This document shows positions 23,240-36,120 of a stretch of 64,000 bases of DNA, in pieces; within the stretch, counting starts at the first letter, position 1; each line of letters opens with the position of its first letter. The stretch is from Antedon mediterranea. Lineage: Eukaryota > Echinodermata > Crinoidea > Comatulida > Antedonidae. The stretch lies in NCBI RefSeq assembly GCF_964355755.1, contig NC_092670.1, positions 31,917,795 to 31,981,794 on the forward strand. The letters are read 5' to 3'. The notes beneath the pieces are model-generated. The model was not told the origin of the DNA. It worked only from the letters and a program-made list of their open reading frames with translations, and ran no database searches. Position numbers and translations under genes: made by a program.

Positions 23240-25800
23240 GAGTTGTTAAATCTCTCCACCTGCGGTCGGTTTCAAGCCACGTCCATTAAACGTAACAAAA
23301 TCAGAGGGATTTATTTAATGGATTTCCATTAAAAACAATCACACAGATTGCCTCTGAACCATTGGGAATAAAGAGGATGCGATGTAGTACAAAACAGTCC
23401 CGTATTGGATAGTGTTTTTGCCAAATGTCTTTTTTGAAATGTCAATGGTGATTTTCCAAATGTTTTTTTGCCAACTTCAAAACACGATGATGAATGTAAT
23501 GACATTTTAAATTTCCGGAAAGTTACACTAAACATTTGAAAAGTTTTGTAAGTAGTGACAACATGCAATCAAAGTTGATATCAAAAAGTACCATTTTCCC
23601 GATAGATTTGAGCCTGTCTATTTTCACTCAATTTACATTATTTTTAGACCTTTACTCTTTTAAATTATATTAAATAAACGATGTGTCAGACATTTTAATC
23701 CTAGAACAAAATCAGTTATTCGAGATAAGATTTTGTAATAACCAACTCACTTTGTTCACTCGATACTCGTATTTATCTCTACAAGACAAGAAGAAATTCA
23801 ACAAATCCCCTGCATTCATTAACAGCAAACATCACGCCACTCCCCCTTTAAGGGCTATATGAAATGTATGTATTCCTAACTTATAATTTGAATAATAATT
23901 TGTTTAATTAGTGCTGACATAATAATGATTTTAACCTTATTGTTATTCTAAGGAAACAAAAAAAGACAAACTTTCTCAACCTGTTATACTTGCAGTAGTG
24001 TCAGTATTACTGAATATACGGGATAAAATACAAACGAAAACGTGGCTTACATAATAATTAGACATCTGTACACTGCAGATTAACGCGTACTGATATGCAA
24101 ATGATTTAGGCCTACACGGTTAGAAACACAACATTATTTTACAATAATATGTTAGTATATCTTAATTTCTAAGTTCAGCAATTGTCCTCTGCATGCATAA
24201 TTTCCGGAACCACATTCAGGATTTTAATTACATGTAATTTTGTTTGTCTTTTTTATAAGTGAAATCATTAATGTTTTGTTTTTTCCGGAAAAGTAAAAAG
24301 TAAATTTATTAAAACTAGAAAGTGTTACTAATCTTATTGTTCATGTTTTTGGAAGAAATACAACTTTAAATTATGTATGTTATTTGTGGCATTTCATACG
24401 ATCACCAAGATTAAATTCATACGATGTATTATTTTGTTAAGGAATAATAATATAAAAGAATACTGTACTAGTATAAATAGTTTTGTTTGTACATAAGTTA
24501 TTAATTAAAGATATATTTTCCCCCAGAATATTTTTACATGTTTTTTTTTAATATTATTGTCACAAAATAGTTATTCACCTTCACCAAAAATTCGATCACA
24601 TAAAAAAAAAACATTTTATCTAAAAAAAATGTAATTGAAAGCAAAAAATAGTCAAAATTGACTGGAAGTTAAGAGGATTTGGTTGAATTTAACCGTTTAT
24701 TTTGTAATTGTAATCATTTATTTCTATGGAAGTTTGTTAAACCTACATAATGATCTATTCAAAGTCTGATTTTATTAATCTTTATTTTTGTGAGACAATA
24801 CATCTTTAATGTTTGCCACGTACCTAGTACATTTTTTTTCTTTTTGCTATATTTAGATACCTTCAGTACCTTGACACGTCACCTGTCAATTGGCAGTTTA
24901 TTTTTTTCCATCTTTTAGTTCAGAATATGTATTTTTATATATTTATTTTTTTAATCTATCAAGCATAGCTATCCCTTTTCTTCCTCTTCTTGTTGTACCT
25001 TCATATCTTCTTTCTATCACGAATTTCAATGTCTTAATTTCTTAAATCAATGTCCAATCCATTGCCATGTCAATCAATATTTCCTTAATTCTTCTGTGTT
25101 GGGTTTATTAGATTTTTAATATTTTTGTCCAGCACCACAGGTCAATTTTGTTTACAAAATCATTTATTTTGAAGTTTCAAAAATAAAACACTCAAGTATA
25201 AAAAGTCAATATTTACACTATGAAACCCTTTAATGATGAATAGAATTAAAAAGCTAATTTATGAAACGAATATATACCAATTACATTATGAATACTGTAT
25301 ACAAAAAATAACATCATATTTAAATCTACAACATTATCTCTTCATTTAATCATTTCTGTCATTATTCTTTAAAATATCATGTTTGAAAATATAAAAAAAT
25401 TGAACATTATTATTTAAAACAAAACCGCGAAAATTATTCTTAAATTTAGAATTAGAAGCAAAATTAAGATTTCCTGTATTGTACTCATACAAAAGATAAG
25501 TTTGTTGTATTGTTAAGCAAATTATATTTTTTGACATGTTTTGTGATGTGAAATTAGCCTGTACTTCCTTTCATTTCCTATCTATAACAACTCAATTAAA
25601 TGTAAGGCCTATGGATGCTATGTATCAATATCAAGTTGTCACGCTTTTCCCGGATCAATATGAATTACATTTAATAATTTAATTTAATCTAATATATATA
25701 ATAGTGTAGAGATTTTATAGTTTCGTATAGAAAAAATTTGTTCTGTTTTAGATGCTGTTGCAGTTGCCGGTAGGAATGAAGAATATGTTAATTTGATCTG
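23240..25800. other. Intergenic upstream of ZP gene B, nothing recognised
   Basis: AT-rich, with homopolymer runs around 24540-24620. No reading frame here resembles a known protein. Enhancers of the ZP genes could lie here, but nothing in the sequence marks them. Confidence 0.5.
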
Positions 25801-25805
25801 CTTAT

Positions 25806-27005
25806 ATTACTATTGATGACTATTTTGCTGTTACTATTGCTGATGACGATGTTGCTGTTACTATTGCTGCTGATGACGATGTTGCTATTATTATTGCTGC
25901 TGACGATGTTGCTGTTACAATGGTGATGACGATGTTGCTGTTACTATTGCTGCTGATGACGATGTTGCTGTTACTATTGCTGATGACGATGTTACTGTTA
26001 TTATTTTCTGATGACAATGTTGCTATTACTATTGCTGATGAAAATGTTACTGTTAATATTGCTGATGACGATGTTGCTGTTACTATTGCTGATGACGATG
26101 TTGCTGTTACTATTACTGATGACAGAATGTTGCTGTCATTGCTGATGACGATGTCACTGTTACTATTACTGATGACAGAATGTTAGTGTCATTGCTGCTG
26201 ACAATATTACTGTACTATTGCTGATGATGATGTTGCTGTTACTATTGCTGATGATGATGATGATGTTACCATTGCTGATGAAAATGTTGCTGTTACTATG
26301 GCTGATGACAATGTTACTGTTAATATTGATGATGACGATGTTGCTGTTACTATTGCTGCTGATGACGATGTCACTGTTACTATTACTGATGACAGAATGT
26401 TAGTGTCATTGCTGCTGACAATATTACTGTACTATTGATGATGACGATGTTGCTGTTACTATTGCTGATGACGATGTTACTGTTACTATTGCTGATGACG
26501 ATGTCACTGTTACTATTACTGATGACAGTGTTGCTGTCATTGCTGATGACGATGTTGCAGTTACTATTGCTGATGACGATGTTGCTGTTACTATTGCTGA
26601 TGACTATGTTGCAGTTACTATTGCTGATGACGATGTTGCTGTTACTATTGCTGATGACAAAGTTGCTGTTACTATTGCTGATGACAATGTTACTGTTAAT
26701 ATTGCTGATGACGATGTTGCTGTTACTATTGCTGCTGATGACAATGTTGCTGTTACCATTGCTGATGACGATGTTGCTGTTACTATTGCTGATGACGATG
26801 TTGCTGTTACTATTTCTGATGACGATGTTGCTGTTACTATTGCTGGATTTTGCTGTTACTATTTCTGATGACGTTGTTGCTGTTACTATTGCTAATGTGC
26901 TGTTTCTGATGACGATGTTGCTGTTACTATTGCTGGATATTGCTGTTACTATTTCTGATGACGGTGTTGCTGTTACTATTGCTAATGTGCTGTTGCTGAT
27001 AATGT
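25806..27005. repeat. 27-bp coding-like minisatellite, roughly 40 or more units
   Basis: Tandem units of about 27 bp built from GCTGATGACGATGTTGCTGT plus TACTATT, with 24-bp, 30-bp and shuffled variants. A longer pattern containing GATGACAGAATGTT recurs near 26110, 26165, 26385 and 26520. Because the period is a multiple of three, long frames stay open on both strands (for example 26435-27106 plus and 26383-27045 minus). These have no plausible start context or non-repetitive part, so I do not call a gene. Confidence 0.9.
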
Positions 27006-27105
27006 TGCTGCTAAAAATATTGCTGCATCGTATGATAATGAGCATGCTATTTACATGTAAGATGGAGAATTTAGCTTATATCTTGTGCAAGAGTCTAATT
27101 AAATA

Positions 27106-29980
27106 AAAGTTCTAATAAAAGTGATAGTTCACGTCTGATTGTTGTTTTGTGTGAAAATGTACAGATCATTTTTTTGCTTATTCACTATAATCAAAGTTAC
27201 ATTAGCATGGCTCCGTGCAGCCTAGGCGATCATAACAATTTGAAAAAAAAAATTAAAAACAAACGTAATCTATTAATGTTAAAAAAAATTCCACTCCAAG
27301 GTTGATATGGATTAAGCAATAAAGCTCATGTTAATTTTATATAAAAATAGAACCGCTTACAAATAGGGAAACATAATAAACTAACCACCACGTGATTTTC
27401 TCTGCTTTTGAATAATTTAAATTCGAGACGTTCGTGCAATTTGTTACCTTTTACTATCATGGTTTTCTTTCTACATTTTAACTTGCCTTGCTATTAGCTG
27501 TCAAAAACAATTGCCCTGTTCTGGATATAATGTACCTCCTCGAGATAATCACTTTGTTGTAGCAGCAAATAATACTGTAGATTGACAAATATTGATAGTT
27601 GGATGAGCGCAGCTTTTTAACTCTGCGATTAAATACGATTCTTTAGTAAACTAGTAAAGGTGAATTCCATTTAATCTATATTTTTTTAGTAATATTGCCA
27701 AAACAAATTTTTGAAGAATAAATTAAAAACTAAAGTATAGACCCTATTAAGGTTTCACAAACATCACAGGTTAAATGATAACTTCCCGTTTACATCTGCT
27801 ACTGTTCATTAAGTAATTCCTGCACAGATTCACCTTCTTCTTGACGATACTGTTCTAGTTTTATGTATTAATGTTTTGTCTTACGAAAGGCGAAATCTGT
27901 GAAAAAAATTGCGCAAAAATATGAATGTTATGGCGGCAATATTAAGAATCCAAAATGATGGCATAGTCTATAGTTCCATTTTTTTAGAAATTTGTTGGGA
28001 GGTTCAACCTCAATATTCAAATTAATTTAATCTTCTGTATCGAAATTGTGATTTTTAAAGTGGTTTCTATTTTTAGACCTGTCAGACAACGTCTTCCGTT
28101 CTTCCCTAATTAATAATTCTTTAATATATAATATTTGAAATTGGATACGGTAATGAAACGTCTTACATTTAGAAATACATAATTACGTTATGTTTGAAAC
28201 AAATCGAGCAGGGTGGTAAAATTTTAAACTGAGTTAACTTACATTAAAAATATTGTACTCAGACTCTAGTTATGAATGAATAACGAAGTAATTTGAAAAC
28301 ATCAAACTGTTAAGCTCTGTTTACTACATTATCAAACTAGTTTTACAAAACAAATTGGTATGTGCCTAAATATGGTAGTGATATCCTGTCCATATGGGCA
28401 CATCTCTCTTTTTTTACATGAAGTTTGATAGAGTAGACAGGCTTTAAATCACCACTTTTCTCACATATCTAAACAGTTAAACCACATTTACATAATATGC
28501 TAATTATTCAAAATAAGAATGTCAATCAAAATTAAAAGGTCAACAAATACTCGTTACCAAAGTGATACGCGAATGACGTTTGCTCCATACATACTATAAA
28601 TCAAACATAGTATATCAAATAAACCTGTAACTTGTTTAACCATTAGGGACTATTTTTTTAATGGATGTATAAATCTAAAATACCTATACTATTCCCATAT
28701 CATCGAATGTAATGGAAATTAAAACGCTAGTATTATAATGATAATTCCTGTTTTAATGATAGGTTTATTTTAATCCAGTAAATAAGCAAAGTTTTATAAC
28801 AGGGAGTAATTAGTGTACGATAGACGCCATTGTAACGCAAGACTAAAAAGATCACATTTTCTAGAACACATAGATCAATTGCTTTTAACACTAATTGGAT
28901 GAGCATTAGTTTTAACCGTCATCACCATTATCGTCACCGCCATTTTCATCTTTAAAACCAATTATCTTCACCGTCGTCATTATTGCAACTATAACTTTTG
29001 TTTTAATTAAAACAAACATGGTATAAACATGGAAACAGTAATCATTATCTTAATCGTCATCATTTTCATCATCAATACTGTTATCATTAGACAGACAATC
29101 ACTGTCGTGATTTGGGGCATATTGTTTATTATTATTATTTAAATGCCTTTACGCTAGGCAATCTTCTGGGATTGTAGCATAGGCCTACCAACTAATATAC
29201 CTTGAAACATTCTTAGCAATACAGTATTTCGTTTATGGAACGTCTAGGCCTACATGGTGTACCTGAAACGTAACTTGTATATGTAATTTAAATGTGAATG
29301 GATGTCAGATTTAGAGTTATTGGTAGGGTCGTATGTGACCTTCCTCTGCTAAACTTTAGTTGGTGTAACTCAGTAAAATAGGCTAATAGTATATGGCTTT
29401 GTTTGCTAGAGTTTGCTTCATTGAGCTGACAGTCGCCTATCTAGCTTCTATGGTTGCAAGGAAATCAGTCTTTCATTAACGTTTGTATAGATTTATATTT
29501 GATGTTCTCTGTGTCACGACCTGCCACTTTACAGTAATAGAATATCATGCATTCTAACGACTATGACTACCATTTCAAAATTTTAAGTTGTTCAAATCAT
29601 TTTCACCATCAATGTCGTCTTGTTTTGTCACCTGTGACACCACACTATATCCATCCCCCTCAAGCAGCTTCCACTGACATACAGAAAAGGAAATAACCAT
29701 TTCCAAATATTAAATGTTGTCAAAAATTCTTGACCACAAAGTCGGCTTTTGTTGTCATCCAACCATCGTCTTAATCCAAAATTCTTAGAACAAATTATTT
29801 CATCCCGTCAAACAACTGCGAGTGACATGAAAAAGGAATTTCTAAATTTAAATGGTGTCAAAATTCTTGTCATCATCATCAAAAAATGCCACACAAATTA
29901 CCATTCTATTATTGGCAATTTATTAGTAAATCAGGAAAGTCATCCAGGTGAGAAAGATGACAAACGAGACACATATTAAG
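27106..29980. other. Intergenic with one MITE
   Basis: No gene recognised. It holds a MITE copy at 28311-28447, loose CAT/ATC-type microsatellite patches around 28915-29080, and a weak degenerate duplication of about 165 bp between 29670 and 29880 (both halves end in a GTGTCAAAATTCTTG-like word). Confidence 0.5.
28311..28447. mobile_element. MITE-like inverted repeat, diverged copy
   Basis: Starts TTAAGCTCTGTTTACTACAT and ends with the inverted counterpart AGTAGACAGGCTTTAA. The centre holds ATGGTAGTGATATCC and CCATATGGGCACATC as in the copy at 10690-10857. It is shorter than that copy and diverged. Confidence 0.65.
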
Positions 29981-29982
29981 AT

Positions 29983-30474
29983 TACTGTATTTATTCGAAT
30001 AATCGCCTCGGAACATTTATTTTTCTGGAGGGTTCTTAGGAGAGAGTTGTAGTATGGTAACGTTATGTATAAATCAAATAAATATCCCCTAGATACACAA
30101 TTAATATCGAGAATCGAGAAATAACGTTATAGTACTATATTGTGTATAATGCACTGTGGCGAGGTGTTTATTGGAGGAAATAAATATAGGTCCCAGGGCG
30201 TTTATTGTTCAGAAGGGTTTTTAGGGTGGAAGCGTTTATTCTTGAGAGGCGTTTTTTGTTGTTGGTGTAATAATGGGAACATGTAAGTCAAATAAATACC
30301 CACTAGATATGAATGAATACACAATTAATATCGATAAAAATGTATCAAAATGATAGGTAAATTGTAGATCATGTCAATCAATGAATTCTACTACAAATAG
30401 GAATATGTATATTGTGTAGGTCTATATGTGGCCGGCGTTTATTCGAGAGGGGTGTTTATTCGAATACTGTATAA
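29983..30474. mobile_element. Degenerate element with GCGTTTATTCGA motifs
   Basis: The left end reads TACTGTATTTATTCGAATAA followed by TCGCC. The right end, read in reverse complement, gives TACAGTATTCGAATAAACAC. Between them, words of the type GGCGTTTATT and GTGTTTATTGG recur at least five times. The inverted ends suggest a non-autonomous DNA element; no target duplication was found. Confidence 0.45.
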
Positions 30475-30754
30475 ATTATACCCACTCACCCTCAATGGCC
30501 GATGACAAAGCTACAATGACTCGCCAGTTTCACATGGTTACGCCACTGGTGCCATTCTGTAATTTTATAATTATTACATATTTCTCATAATTAATTAAAA
30601 CTTTTAGATAACAATATTGAAAGTGAAAGTTTGAATTTATTGCTACAAACAAATCCGTTTTTTCTATTTTCTGTTGCGTGTTGATTTTTTTCTTCTGGAT
30701 TTTGGGGTCATTAAGCTCTATACATTTACTTTAATTACATTGGTTTTTTTTATA

Positions 30755-30890
30755 TATATTACCGATAGTATTGACTGTATAGTATTAGTGGTGTTATAGA
30801 CAGTATTGATATATTGATAATGTCGACAGTATTGATAGTATTGATGTTATTGATAGTACAGTATTGATGTTATTGATAATATTGATACAC
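30755..30890. repeat. TATTGATAG-type simple repeat
   Basis: Irregular repetition of ATTGATAGTATTGATGTTAT and related words. Confidence 0.7.
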
Positions 30891-30899
30891 AAACTAATA

Positions 30900-33800
30900 T
30901 ATAACTAATTGGTCTATTTAAATGTGTTTTTGCTTATAGAAATCTAGGTATAATAACATTAATGTAGGCCTAAGTATAAATTATTGCATTCAATGTACAA
31001 TAGAAGGATAATATGCAAACAATCGTGTGTTTTTTTTCGTGTTTAGTTTTAGCTTAGTTTTTAATATAGATAGAAATAAACTGATTTGATCTCATGAAAT
31101 GGTTAGGTCATGATTTGTTCAGTCTGTTAGATTTTAAATCAGAGATCCAAAATGATATGATGTTTGTAGTTGCAATCATTAGGAATTTAGGTATGAATCT
31201 ATATTTAGTTATAATCATAACATATCTAACCTTGGAATAATTGGGAATATTACTAGAAACTCTTTTAGAATCACATGTCTATAGTTCCTGTCTGAGTGTC
31301 ATTTCGAACGAAAATAGACTTCCGTCCCGTAAGAGAGTGAAACGTTTCTAAGAAACCGCAGACTTAGAAAGAAAGATTTAATTTTAATTAACACGGTCAG
31401 TATATCTTTAATCCAAATTCCTTTTCTTTAATACGATAGTGAGAAATGAAATATAATAATAGGCTATAATAAGGTCAGGGTTCAGGATATGAATATATTC
31501 AATACCGATATATTACAAATGTGCTTTGTATCTGAGGCTATAGTATAGTTTTGTCGACGATATGATGTTTTGTTATTTAAAATAATGCTTGCAAACATCT
31601 ATCCCTGCTTGCTTTGCATGTTGTATGATGCATATATGTATTTTTATTCATTCTTATTTGTATTCATTCAAATTTCCATCTATAACAAAACTTTTTTAAT
31701 CGCAAGGAAAGACCAAAAACACCTATATTAGTTGGTCAACTCTAAAAACAATAGTATGAGAATTATCAATAATCAATCTATCAATTCACTTTTATTTCAG
31801 AACAAAGTCCATATCATAACACATAACAATATTCTAATAAATAAATGTAAGTAAAAAATCTATACCACATGTCGCACATAATAATGCCGTCGGAAAACCG
31901 TCGGTTTTCAACTGCATGAGTAAAATAACATTATAATGGATATACTGATACAAGTTAAACATACGTAAACATACGTAAAAGTATACATGAAATTATGTAT
32001 ACAGAAGTTCAATCCATTTTACGTTATGGGTTATTAAATATTGAAAACATATCATAATTACGACAACGTTTACAATTTCAAAAGTTGTTCTTGTTTTATT
32101 TATAGTGAATATAGCTATACCAACACTACTGTATGCCATTCCTATGGTTTCCATGACAATCGATGTATTGGTGTGACTTCCCTCATATTTTACATTTCGC
32201 CGCTCAGTTTGTAAGCGCTTATTTAATTTTTTAATCGTAGTATTAGAATGTGGGCGCTGTTGTACATTGAGTTTTAATCAAACAACATTACTTACCAATT
32301 TTAATCATTCTTTCCTTCTCAATAAACTATTACTAACTCCTATATTTTTTTGATTCTGTATAAATACGGTATACAATAAAGTGAAACAAAACCGACGCAG
32401 AGGCGCATGACAAAAGAACAAAAGGAAAACGCTCCTATATTTCCTATAGGCCCTATCTATTAATTTGTCAAAATAATAGCTAGCAAATTCCATAAATGGA
32501 AATCATTTTGATGTTTCGAGAAGATAATAAAGGAACAGGCGTGGATTCAATAAATAAATAAATCATAGAAAGAAGAAAGCAACGTTGAACTTTGAAAGTA
32601 AGTTTAGTCAGTAGACAATTATAGAAGTATTATTACCTACTATTATTTTGCGAATGTTTACAAATTATGTTTTGATAACAAAAAGTATCAACCGACACCT
32701 TTTTCCTAAAATAGAGAATAGGCCTACATTTTGTAAGATTTAACAGACTTGATTATGCTAATATTTCTTCAACATTTCTAATAATGAATAGAGACAATGC
32801 ATTTTGTAACGCAGTATCCTAAACATTGTGTCTTCCGCAAAATACAATTTATGTTAACGAATAATCTATAGCCTACCACGTAGTCTCTAGTGCATGGAAT
32901 CTATAAACGTTTTCTATCTTTATTGCCGATTTTCAAGATAAGATTCAATGAGTAACATTCTGACTAGGCCACTATCCATGCTTTGATCACTGATCATTAT
33001 TAGATTATGTCACGGCAAATTTAATTTTACTTTAAAGAGAAATTTTCCTTTCTGAAATCATGTATTTCTATTTAGGTAGACTTACCTTGGTTTGTCTGAG
33101 ATATTTTGGGAGATGATAGTCTGCAACAAAAACCACGTGAGTCACAAAAACTAGGATTTTAGAAACATATGGGATGTATGCAAACATTGTCAAAGGTGTT
33201 CATTTTAAACAAAGGAAACGACAATTCTGTACAATTTATGAAAAGCAGTTCAAAACCTATTTTACCAATGTGTCAAACATTTCTAGACAATAAGAAATGA
33301 GTAGGCACAAATAGAAAGAATGGAATAATCTTTTGGGAACCATTTCAAGAAGTCTGTCAGTCAAAACAACTTTTGAAAAAGGTGATTTCAACTTGGAATT
33401 GAAAGAAAAATATTTTTTTCCACAAGTCGATAAAAGACAATATTGGATTATACCATTTGTTGCCAGTCGGACTAATTAATGTCATCTTTTCATGTTTGTA
33501 ATAATGAATTAACAAGATAGTTTTGATGTTAAATAGTTTTATTCTCTCTCGGGCCATAACTAAAATCAGATGTTTTCTATTTGGAGGGCGATAAACTTGA
33601 AACAGTTTTCTTTCAAGAATGTATTCGAACAACCAGTCTCAATGCTTGTTTTATCTTCACCCATTATATTTATCGTCATTTATCTAATTTTTTTAACATT
33701 GTTATAATTATCTCTGAGCACTCACTAGTCTAAACTAAAATCATTTAAGTAACTGTTTTGTTGTAGTGTTTTGATATGCAAAAAAAAACAGTACGTATTG

Positions 33801-36120
33801 TAAACTGTTGATAAGTCATGGCAGCTTTAAAGTTTACCCTCTCTATTAATTACATCACGGCAAATTTGATTTAACTTTGAATCGAAACAAATATCAGCCA
33901 GGCTGTATATTGGTGGGTAGGCGGGTGTCGGTTTAAAACATGTGTAGACATGTGAATTCATTAGGGACCTCATTTCAAACAGGTTTGATTTCATTTACGG
34001 TTTTACTCTATTAATTCATCCGTTATTTGTTCATAACCAGGACATCCATTTCGTGACTATCAGCCTAAAATATGATTAAATGTTTCCCAATACCAAGCAA
34101 AGTCCTCTCTTTTAAGACTTTTTATAATGTGTTGTTTTCCGACTTCCGAATATTATGGTAGTCTAGTATATTATATTGCCTAAACTGGTTATTATAAGTT
34201 AATATAGGTATAATGACGTAGGCTACTACTATCCCAACTATCTCTTACGATATTCAATATATTATATTATATTTGTCTGACAAGAAAGCACATGAGCATG
34301 TAACGAATAGTTTCTAAACAATTGTCATTTGATATGTTTTGTCCTGTCTTATCGGATATCAACATACGATCATCTCAGATCAGACAGTAGGCCTATTATT
34401 ACTACGCACTTCAGATAATCCCAGTTCTTGAAAATCATACAGACAATAAACAAAATAAGGCTTTGATACGGGTAAGTGAGTTATGAGTGGTTTTAGCATA
34501 GATTAATCTTGAAGGTTTTATATTTTTCTATTTGTTACTATTCATACGAAACTTAAGGTTAAATAAGGTGAAGTACGTCTGGACACGCCTCTAATCGTGT
34601 TAGATAAATTCTGACGGATATGACAGGTGTCATTAACATATCTGTTATCGGCCTAGATTGACGAACCATTTGCCAATATACTAGGCCTGTAAACTGTTTT
34701 ATTTTGATCAATATTTTGTAATGTCTACAGTTGATCTTATTCAGCAGACGGTGAGGAATTTGTGGGTTTTGGCAGAGTTCAATTCCACCTTTATGACAAG
34801 GCTGGATTGTTTTGTGTTCCTAATTTACTGGAAATCTTGTTTAAAAAAATGGTGACCATTAGGGGATTGGGGACTAAAATAAGTAAGATGGGTCTAGACC
34901 TGGAACCCACAACATATTTTGAGAATCACCACCGCTGTTTTTATCTAATGAAATTGTGACACTGTTTCCAGGTAAGTTTAGTCCGCACGCAGCCTCAAGA
35001 AAATGTTGCCGATAAAAAACTAACATTGTCTCGCATGTACGTACGACGTAGGCCTAATTTGCGCGTGACACGCAGATCCGGGTTATCGGTATAATATTAG
35101 TACTTAATCTCATTCGAAAACTTTCTTTCGAAATTAATTGAATGCGAATTACATTTATGGTACAGTAATCCATTTTCAAAAAGATAACAGGTTTTAGAAA
35201 TAATAAAGGTGACATAAAAAACATGAAAGTGAAGCGTTAAGGAGAAAAAACGATGGATTGAATAGTGTATTTTAGTTTGCATACCGTACTATATTTCCTT
35301 TTGCATTTGAGTGCTCTTTATTTTATCATTTGATTGATAAATATTTTATTTGAGCTTTATTTACACAATGTCTGTGCTTAGGCCAAAGTTATGTTTTGCT
35401 TTCTTTATTTTCCTTATTTGTGTTATTTTTTTCTTGTGTGTGCATCACTACGACCGTGTGTTCTACTGATTGTATAGGCCTAATTATCTAGCCATATTCA
35501 CGTTATATATACAGTACTATTATTTTCAATCTAGGCCTTTATCCGTGAATAAAGCTAGCTAGTTTTTCCTGACGTGCGGTTCCATACGGTTTACATTATT
35601 AAACAAAGGAGGAAGAATTCGTTTATTGTGAAGAAACGTTTTGTTCCAAGTTAAATATTAGTTACCTTTTGCAAGTCATATAAATTGCATCTCATGAGAA
35701 AGCAAAACTTAATCAATAATATTAGCCGTCTCTCCCTGAGGTAAAACACCTGTGCTTTTGGCAAACTTCGGCGATTTGATTTTTCTGGCTATAAAAAAAT
35801 GCCTTCGATTATGTTACAATGTCATATTTAGTAGGCCTAGTACGTTTTGGGAAAATGTTGTAAAGTTGAAGACCCTAAATTAAAATATCACACGGGTGTA
35901 ACGCCAAATTTGAGTGAAATTGCAAAATTAACTTTGCGTGGTCCGTATCACGCTCGACTAGGTCCTCTTACTGTGCAGCACGTGAGCTAACAATATTAAT
36001 ATTATTTAAAATAATCTGTAATTTGCTTTCCTTTTTATCCTGGATACAGCAGTTCTTCATGATTGTGTGTTCGGAGTACTATTGAACTATATACTGTAGG
36101 CTTAATTTTCTCAATTACCG
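30900..36120. other. Intergenic, nothing recognised
   Basis: More than 5 kb of AT-rich DNA with no supportable gene. The short open frames (such as 33357-33632 minus and 34762-34959 plus) have neither family similarity nor splice-supported partners. Sequence near 31785-31830 resembles a LINE 3' tail in reverse but is too short to call. Confidence 0.5.

Noticed and set aside
26383-27106. Two opposing frames of about 220 codons
   Set aside because: Created entirely by the 27-bp minisatellite, with no unique sequence, domain or splice support.
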